A stretch of 10,196 nucleotides of DNA from Bacillota bacterium (GTDB lineage Bacteria; Bacillota; Clostridia; Acetivibrionales; JAFADI01), in the NCBI GenBank assembly GCA_023424965.1, contig JAFADI010000196.1, forward strand, positions 1 to 10,196. Reading direction: 5' to 3'. Of the stretch, positions 6,210-10,196 are shown one piece after another. The position numbers were made by a program, and so were the translations under genes. Numbering within the stretch: the first letter of the stretch is position 1; each line of letters opens with the position of its first letter. The notes under the pieces were generated by a model. The model was not told the origin of the DNA, made no database searches, and saw only the letters and a list, made by a program, of their open reading frames with translations.

Positions 6210-8189
6210 TTAGCTCACATCGATCATATCCAGGTATTTATATCCGTTTTCCTCGATGAAAACCTTCCTGCCGGCCAGGTTCTCACCCAGAAGCAGGTCA
6301 AAATATATTTCCGTCTGCTCCACGTCATCGGGCATAACCTTGATGAGCCGCCTGGATTTCGGATTCATCGTGGTCTCCCACATCATATCGGGCTCGTTTT
6401 CACCAAGCCCCTTGGACCGCTGTATGCTGTACTTTTCCCCCAGCTTTGACAGAATGCTGTTTTTCTCCTTCTCACTGTATGCAAAAAAGGTTTTCTTTTT
6501 GGTGTTTATTTCAAACAGGGGCGACTCGGCGATATAGACCTTTCCCATCTGTATGAGCGTGGGCACAAGCCGGTACAGCATGGCCAGGATGAGGGTCCTG
6601 ATCTGGAACCCGTCCACATCGGCGTCGGTACAGATAATTACCTTGTCCCATCTGAGATTTTCGGGATCAAAGGTGCTCAGCTCCTTGTTGTGCTTGGATT
6701 TTATCTCCACCCCGCAGCCCAGGACCTTCAACAGGTCCACGATAATTTCATTTTTGAAGATGCTGTCATACTCTGCCTTAAGGCAGTTGAGTATTTTACC
6801 TCTTACGGGCATAATGGCCTGGAATTCCGCATCTCTTCCCAATTTGCAGGCGCCAAGGGCGGAGTCTCCTTCCACGATATAAAGCTCTCTTCTATTTATG
6901 TCCTTTGTCCGGCAGTCAACAAATTTCTTGACCCTGTTGGATATGTCCACGGTTCCGGAAAGCTTCTTTTTGATGTTGATCCTGGTTTTCTCCGCCGTTT
7001 CCCGGCTCCTTTTGTTCACCAGAACCTGCTCGATGATTTTGTCGCTCTCCATTTTATTTTCTATGAAATAAATTTCCAGCTGCTGCTTTAAAAAATCCGT
7101 CATAGCTTCCTGGATGAATTTGTTGGTGATGGACTTTTTGGTCTGGTTTTCATAGCTCGTCATGGTTGAAAAGGAGTTGGTCACCAGCATGAGGCTGTCC
7201 TGAATGTCTGCAAAGGTTATTTTGGCCTCGTCCTTGTTGTATTTGTTCCTGCTTTTGAGGCATTTGTCGATTTCATATACCAAGGCCGCCTTTACGGCCT
7301 TATCCGGTGATCCCCCGTGCTCCAGGTAGCTGGAATTGTGATAATACTCCAGCAGGTTTACCTCATTGTTAAAGCAGAAGGCCACCTGCATTTTCACCTT
7401 GTATTCCGGCTTGTCCTCCCTGTCCCGGCCCCGGGTGGTGGTCTCATAAAACTCTATTCCCGTAAAGCCCTTCTCCTGATTGATCTCCCGTATATAGTCC
7501 ACAATCCCGTTTTCATAGCAGTATTCGAAGCTTTCTCCCGATTCCTCGTCATGCAGGACGAATTTTAAGCCTGCATTCACTACCGCCTGCTTTCTCAATA
7601 TCGTCTGGTAATGGTCCAGAGGAATATTTATATCGGTGAACACCTCCAGGTCGGGCCGCCATTTGATGATGGTCCCCGTATTCCCGGAACTGTACTTTTC
7701 CTTTTTAAGGCCTCCCAGATTCTCGCCTTTTTCAAAATGCAGCTCAAATTTGAATCCGTCCCTGTACACAGTGACATCCATATACTCGGAGCTGTACTGG
7801 GTGGCGCAGTTTCCCAGCCCGTTCAGGCCAAGGCTGAACTCGTAGTTTTCAGCCGAGTTTGTCTTATACTTGCCTCCCGCATACAATTCGCAAAAAACCA
7901 ACTCCCAATTGTAGCGGTCTTCCTTAGGATTAAAATCCAGGGGTATGCCCCTTCCTTCATCTTTTACGGAAATGGACCTGTCTTTAAAGCGGATGACCTC
8001 AATTACCTTTCCATATCCTTCTCTGGCCTCATCAATTGAATTTGAAAGAATCTCAAATACAGAATGCTGGCAGCCCTCGATCCCGTCGGAACCGAATATT
8101 ACCCCGGGACGCAGCCTTACCCTGTCCGCACCTTTAAGGGAAGTAATGCTATGGTTGCCGTAGCCTTCATTCTTGCCCTGTTTTGTCAT
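6210..8189 (-). CDS. Type IIA DNA topoisomerase subunit B (ParE/GyrB-like, divergent clade)
   Basis: This is the ATPase and TOPRIM subunit of the enzyme whose cleaving subunit is encoded next. The GHKL ATPase part has Glu46 and Asn50 in FEILSNSIDEA, Asp77 in DEGRGIP (usually DNGRGIP), and the ATP-lid region GGKY...GLNGLG (usually GLHGVG). The transducer follows. The TOPRIM domain has EGDSALG (Glu440; usually EGDSAGG), MPVRGKILN, the metal triad in TDADVDG (Asp522, 524, 526), and later RSKGLGEN. At 659 residues it has the short ParE/Gram-positive GyrB length, without the large insert of proteobacterial GyrB. All catalytic residues are present although several neighbours are changed. The start is ATG at 8189, with GGAGAG at 8201-8206 about 11 nt upstream. 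A GTG at 8199-8201 would overlap that site. The gene leads the B-A-yitT operon. Gyrase versus topo IV cannot be settled here. Confidence 0.92.
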   Translation of the reverse strand: MTKQGKNEGYGNHSITSLKGADRVRLRPGVIFGSDGIEGCQHSVFEILSNSIDEAREGYGKVIEVIRFKDRSISVKDEGRGIPLDFNPKEDRYNWELVFCELYAGGKYKTNSAENYEFSLGLNGLGNCATQYSSEYMDVTVYRDGFKFELHFEKGENLGGLKKEKYSSGNTGTIIKWRPDLEVFTDINIPLDHYQTILRKQAVVNAGLKFVLHDEESGESFEYCYENGIVDYIREINQEKGFTGIEFYETTTRGRDREDKPEYKVKMQVAFCFNNEVNLLEYYHNSSYLEHGGSPDKAVKAALVYEIDKCLKSRNKYNKDEAKITFADIQDSLMLVTNSFSTMTSYENQTKKSITNKFIQEAMTDFLKQQLEIYFIENKMESDKIIEQVLVNKRSRETAEKTRINIKKKLSGTVDISNRVKKFVDCRTKDINRRELYIVEGDSALGACKLGRDAEFQAIMPVRGKILNCLKAEYDSIFKNEIIVDLLKVLGCGVEIKSKHNKELSTFDPENLRWDKVIICTDADVDGFQIRTLILAMLYRLVPTLIQMGKVYIAESPLFEINTKKKTFFAYSEKEKNSILSKLGEKYSIQRSKGLGENEPDMMWETTMNPKSRRLIKVMPDDVEQTEIYFDLLLGENLAGRKVFIEENGYKYLDMIDVS

Positions 8190-8227
8190 CCGTGTACCCA
8201 CTCTCCATACGATAATATTTTAAATCA

Positions 8228-8261
8228 TTTATACCTTACCCCAAACTTATGTTCGTGTCAA
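8228..8261 (-). promoter_or_regulatory. Possible second promoter of the topoisomerase operon
   Basis: A perfect -35 box TTGACA (8256-8261) is followed at the ideal 17 nt only by a weak TAAGGT (8233-8238). A better TATAAA (8228-8233) is 22 nt away, too far for a standard promoter. It may be a weak or activator-dependent promoter. It is of interest because the LexA-like box fills its spacer. Confidence 0.3.
8242..8255 (-). promoter_or_regulatory. Candidate LexA (SOS) box upstream of the topoisomerase operon
   Basis: The - strand reads CGAACATAAGTTTG. Against the Gram-positive LexA palindrome CGAAC-N4-GTTCG it matches 9 of 10 fixed bases, and it also fits the GAAC-N4-GTTT form. It directly abuts the TTGACA at 8256-8261, the position expected of a repressor site, about 53 nt before the start codon. 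One 14-bp match can arise by chance, so it remains a candidate. Confidence 0.35.
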
Positions 8262-8295
8262 TATGCAGCTTTTCAAACGCTGTTTCGGCGCCATA

Positions 8296-8369
8296 GGTGT
8301 ACAAGGTCCCGCAGATTGCGCATATGACCGGGAGCAGATTTCCCGAAAATATATCGAACATTGTACACC
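8296..8369 (-). promoter_or_regulatory. Candidate structured 5' leader RNA of the topoisomerase operon
   Basis: In the - strand transcript, GGTGTACAA (8369-8361) pairs perfectly with TTGTACACC (8304-8296), closing a 56-nt interior. Inside are CGGGA/TCCCG (8345-8341 with 8333-8329, 7-nt loop) and GGTC/GACC (8329-8326 with 8308-8305) capped by CGCA/TGCG (8320-8317 with 8313-8310). Together these form a three-way-junction shape. GCAGATT (+ strand) occurs twice, at 8311-8317 and 8334-8340, in or near the two loops. The predicted transcription start falls on the first base of the closing stem. It matches no riboswitch class I know. The same stretch is open for a 41-codon reading frame, so a coding explanation is not excluded. 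Confidence 0.3.
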
Positions 8370-8375
8370 ACGTAC

Positions 8376-8404
8376 ATTATATCGGGAACAGGCTTTAAAA
8401 TCAA
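8376..8404 (-). promoter_or_regulatory. Main predicted promoter of the topoisomerase operon
   Basis: On the - strand, TTGATT (8399-8404, 4 of 6) and TATAAT (8376-8381, 6 of 6) are separated by exactly 17 nt. The start site would be G at 8369, giving a leader of about 180 nt before the B subunit ATG at 8189. The - strand box TTCCCGA just upstream of the -10 (8382-8388) recurs inverted at 8340-8346. Confidence 0.6.
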
Positions 8405-8454
8405 AAAAAATCGTTGTCTTTAAGTAAAATTACTTCAACCCTGCAAATAGGACA

Positions 8455-8483
8455 TTGCATTTTTTATTTTGTAGTTATATACT
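8455..8483 (+). promoter_or_regulatory. Weak candidate promoter for the Gam-like gene
   Basis: TATACT (8478-8483, 5 of 6) lies 17 nt after TTGCAT (8455-8460, only 3 of 6). The surroundings are AT-rich. Transcription would start near 8490 and leave a leader of about 130 nt containing the 16-bp palindrome. TTGACT at 8553-8558 is another possible -35 box but lacks a matching -10. Confidence 0.3.
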
Positions 8484-8529
8484 TTGCTTATAGTGAACAA
8501 AAAATGATTTCCTTAATATAAACTTTGCA

Positions 8530-8545
8530 AATTTGTCGACAAATT
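8530..8545. promoter_or_regulatory. Perfect 16-bp palindrome, possible operator
   Basis: AATTTGTCGACAAATT equals its own reverse complement and lies 76 nt before the Gam-like start codon, in otherwise AT-rich sequence. Each strand contains TTTGTCGAC, one base from the Spo0A '0A box' TTTGTCGAA. A dimeric repressor or Spo0A could bind here; neither is shown. Confidence 0.35.
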
Positions 8546-8605
8546 CCTTGAGTTGACTTATTCTGGGCTTTGTTACCGGTACGGTTCATAAGCTGCATAA
8601 TATTT

Positions 8606-8611
8606 GGAGGT
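8606..8611 (+). promoter_or_regulatory. Ribosome binding site deciding the Gam-like gene start
   Basis: GGAGGT lies 9 nt before the ATG at 8621. The in-frame ATG at 8612 directly touches it and the in-frame ATG at 8570 lies before it, so 8621 is the best start. Confidence 0.8.
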
Positions 8612-8620
8612 ATGTTTTCA

Positions 8621-9178
8621 ATGGACCCCATTTTTGATACCCTGGCAATGCGGATTATTGACGAGGCTCTGGAAGAACAGACGCCTTCCGGGGAAGGCTT
8701 TGCTATCGACAGCGACAGCAAAGCGGAATGGGCATTGCGAAAAATTGCCGAAGAACGCGCAGAAGCCCTTCGCTATATCAATGTCTGTCAAACCATGATA
8801 AACGAGTATCAGGAGAAAATCAGGAAGGCGGAGGAAAAGCTCAAATCCAGAACCTCCAACCTTGAAATACAGCTCAGGCAGTACTTTGAAACAGTGGCGC
8901 GCAAGGTTACCAAAACACAGGAAAGCTATAAGCTTCCCAGCGGTACCTTAAAGCTCAAGCAGCCTTCTCCCGAATTTCAAAGGGATGAAGCCCAGCTCCT
9001 CAACTGGTTGAAAGAAAATGCCCTGGCAGAGTACATAAAGGTGGAGGAAAAACCCAACTGGATGGAGTTGAAGAAAAAGGTCAGAATATCGGGTGCCTCC
9101 ATTGTCACGGAAGAAGGCCAGATTGTGGATGGAGTCAAAGTAATTGAAAAGACCCCGGTTTTTGAGATCGAAACCTGA
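8621..9178 (+). CDS. Host-nuclease inhibitor Gam-family protein (phage Mu Gam-like)
   Basis: The 185-residue protein resembles the Phage_Mu_Gam family. Mu Gam binds double-stranded DNA ends and shields them from exonucleases; it is related to Ku. The layout fits: an acidic lead, FAIDSDSKAEWALRKIAEERAEA opening a long charged helical hairpin (about residues 33-90), LRQYFE, TKTQESYKLPSGTLKLK (about 97-113), WLKENALAEYIKVEEKPNWMELKK (about 129-152) and a C-terminal beta part ending in DGVKVIEKTPVFEIE. This is recognition from memory of clostridial and phage homologues. No integrase, portal, capsid or other phage gene is nearby, so it is either a domesticated stand-alone gene or a remnant. It is transcribed away from the topoisomerase operon across a 431-nt gap. 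End protection is the family function and is not proven here. Confidence 0.75.
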   Translation: MDPIFDTLAMRIIDEALEEQTPSGEGFAIDSDSKAEWALRKIAEERAEALRYINVCQTMINEYQEKIRKAEEKLKSRTSNLEIQLRQYFETVARKVTKTQESYKLPSGTLKLKQPSPEFQRDEAQLLNWLKENALAEYIKVEEKPNWMELKKKVRISGASIVTEEGQIVDGVKVIEKTPVFEIET

Positions 9179-9199
9179 GGACAGGATATGCCTCTTTCC

Positions 9200-9256
9200 T
9201 AAATGAATGCGTTGTGCTGATTGGAATGGAAATCGCTTTTGCAATGCGTTCATTTG
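9200..9256 (+). repeat. Long wobble-paired inverted repeat between the Gam-like and GGDEF genes
   Basis: AAATGAATGCGTTG (9201-9214) pairs with CAATGCGTTCATTT (9242-9255) over 14 bp using two G-U wobbles, and further wobble pairs can extend it at both ends. The loop is about 26 nt. It begins 22 nt after the Gam-like stop codon. No U-tract follows, so it is not a standard terminator. The core AATGCGTT is also directly repeated (9206-9213 and 9243-9250). The 119-nt gap 9179-9297 holds this element and the next gene's ribosome binding site; no clear promoter was found in it. Confidence 0.45.
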
Positions 9257-9297
9257 AGAACCGATTCTGATACTGCTTGCTCAAGGAGATTTCAGAT

Positions 9298-10196
9298 ATG
9301 AAGAATTCAATATCCGGTGAATTTACAAGTACGCAGCCAATCAAATTAGAATCCAAGCTTACCGATATGGTTGTCATAAATATGATCATGAACAATTCCC
9401 ATGACACCATTTATTTTAAGGATGTGGAATCAAAGTTTATTCTGGTAAGTAAGGCTCAGGCCTTATGTTTAAACCTCGAAGACCCGAAGCAAGCCATCGG
9501 CAGAACCGATTTTGACTTTTTTGCGGAAGAGTTTGCCCGGCAAGCCTTTGAAGACGAACAGAGAATCATGACCACAAGGGTTCCCATCATAGGAAAGGTA
9601 GAAAAATTGCAATGGCCTAACGGCCGGATTATGTGGGTATCCGCCTCCAAGTATCCCCTCTTCGACCTGAGAGGAAATGTTCTGGGCACCTGGGGAAGTT
9701 CCAGGGACATAACCGATATCACCCTGGCCAAGGAAGAGCTGGAAAAATTGAATGAGCAGCTGAGGGAAGCCAACATGAAGCTTCGGATTCTCTCTTCCGT
9801 TGACTCTCTTTCGGGCCTATACAATCAAAGGGTCTTTCATGAAGAATTCCAGAAGCATTTCCTCGCGCTTGAAGGCTACCGTGAGAGCGAAAGCATTTTT
9901 TCGCTCATTGTCATTGACATTGATTTCTTTAAGAGCATTAATGATTCCGAGGGCCACCTGTTCGGCGACACCGTAATAAAAACGGTCTCAAAAACGATAA
10001 AAAGCTCCATCCGGTCTTCGGACAAGGCCTTCCGTTATGGGGGAGACGAGTTTATCATCCTCCTCCCCGGTGCAACCAGGGAACATGCTTTCATCGTTGC
10101 TGAGAAAATCCGGTCCGCGGTTGAGCAAAGCGAGATCCTGCACAAATTCAACACCTTAAAGGTTACCGTAAGCGCAGGCGTATCCTCCTCCGACGA
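9298..10196 (+). CDS. PAS-GGDEF diguanylate cyclase, 3' end outside the window
   Basis: It makes the second messenger cyclic di-GMP from two GTP. The start is ATG at 9298 with AAGGAG at 9283-9288, 9 nt upstream; the frame is open to the right edge (299 complete codons). Residues of about 25-145 form a PAS domain (NSHDTIYFKDVESKFI, then AIGRTDFDFF, W-x-NGR and GTWGSSRDIT). A short helical linker (about 146-165) leads to the GGDEF domain: DSLSGLYN (169-176), metal and substrate residues Asp207, Asn215 and Asp224 in VIDIDFFKSIND and GHLFGD, the signature RYGGDEF with GGDEF at 248-252, and an inhibitory-site RxxD (RSSD, 239-242) exactly five residues before it. The enzyme should be active and product-inhibited. 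There is no signal peptide or membrane helix in the visible part, so it is probably a cytosolic sensor whose PAS ligand is unknown. An extra domain beyond the edge, such as EAL or HD-GYP, cannot be excluded. Confidence 0.93.
   Translation, partial: MKNSISGEFTSTQPIKLESKLTDMVVINMIMNNSHDTIYFKDVESKFILVSKAQALCLNLEDPKQAIGRTDFDFFAEEFARQAFEDEQRIMTTRVPIIGKVEKLQWPNGRIMWVSASKYPLFDLRGNVLGTWGSSRDITDITLAKEELEKLNEQLREANMKLRILSSVDSLSGLYNQRVFHEEFQKHFLALEGYRESESIFSLIVIDIDFFKSINDSEGHLFGDTVIKTVSKTIKSSIRSSDKAFRYGGDEFIILLPGATREHAFIVAEKIRSAVEQSEILHKFNTLKVTVSAGVSSSD

Noticed and set aside
8355..8368. CGAAC at 8355-8359 as a second LexA box
   Set aside because: The other half reads TACAC instead of GTTCG, so only one half-site is present, and the bases are explained by the leader stem.
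8340..8388. TTCCCGA / TCGGGAA inverted repeat as part of the leader RNA
   Set aside because: The right-hand copy lies between the -35 and -10 boxes and would not be transcribed. At 7 bp it could be an operator but is not strong enough to annotate alone.
8488..8721. 77-codon - strand frame in front of and opposite the Gam-like gene
   Set aside because: Most of its start-proximal part is antisense to the Gam-like gene and the rest runs through AT-rich promoter sequence. There is no ribosome binding site or recognisable family.
8621..10196. A prophage or mobile element around the Gam-like gene
   Set aside because: No integrase, transposase, structural phage gene, terminal repeat or tRNA attachment site is visible, and the next gene is an ordinary diguanylate cyclase.

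Overview
The window looks like a chromosomal segment of a Gram-positive anaerobe, most likely a member of the Clostridia (Bacillota) with moderate G+C. The reasons are strong GGAGG-type ribosome binding sites on nearly every gene, sigma-A-type promoters with TATAAT boxes, a YitT-family membrane protein, a TIGR00300-type ornithine cyclodeaminase-like protein, and a divergent ParE/ParC-like topoisomerase pair of a kind I associate with clostridia. The genus cannot be fixed from the sequence alone. No tRNA, rRNA, CRISPR array or intact insertion sequence was seen.

Left part (1-1935, + strand). The window opens inside a large ADP-forming acyl-CoA synthetase-type gene. Its ATP-grasp domain is cut by the window edge, and the CoA-binding and CoA-ligase domains follow. 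Next comes a small gene with its own extended -10 promoter, encoding an 81-residue coiled-coil protein, closed by a clear hairpin terminator.

Middle part (1945-8189, - strand). Read in the direction of transcription, a topoisomerase B subunit (ATPase/TOPRIM) is followed 11 nt later by the A subunit (DNA cleavage), and 17 nt later by a YitT-family membrane protein. This looks like one operon. A TIGR00300-family gene follows behind its own excellent promoter. Both topoisomerase subunits carry all the catalytic residues but deviate from the usual gyrase/topo IV signatures, and the A subunit has Met at the quinolone-contact serine position.

Intergenic 8190-8620. This 431-nt divergent region is the most information-rich non-coding stretch. 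On the - strand it holds a TTGATT-17-TATAAT promoter whose predicted start site falls on the first base of a 9-bp stem enclosing two smaller hairpins, which suggests a structured leader RNA. A second TTGACA element lies nearer the topoisomerase gene, directly next to a LexA-box-like sequence. Towards the right-hand gene there is a perfect 16-bp palindrome and a weak + strand promoter.

Right part (8621-10196, + strand). A stand-alone Mu Gam-like (host-nuclease inhibitor family) protein, with no other phage gene in view, is followed by a long wobble-paired inverted repeat. Then comes a PAS-GGDEF diguanylate cyclase with intact catalytic and inhibitory-site motifs, cut by the right edge. A possible theme of the centre is DNA topology and DNA ends: a double-strand-passing topoisomerase, a possible SOS box and a DNA-end-binding protein family lie back to back. 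That link is inference only.
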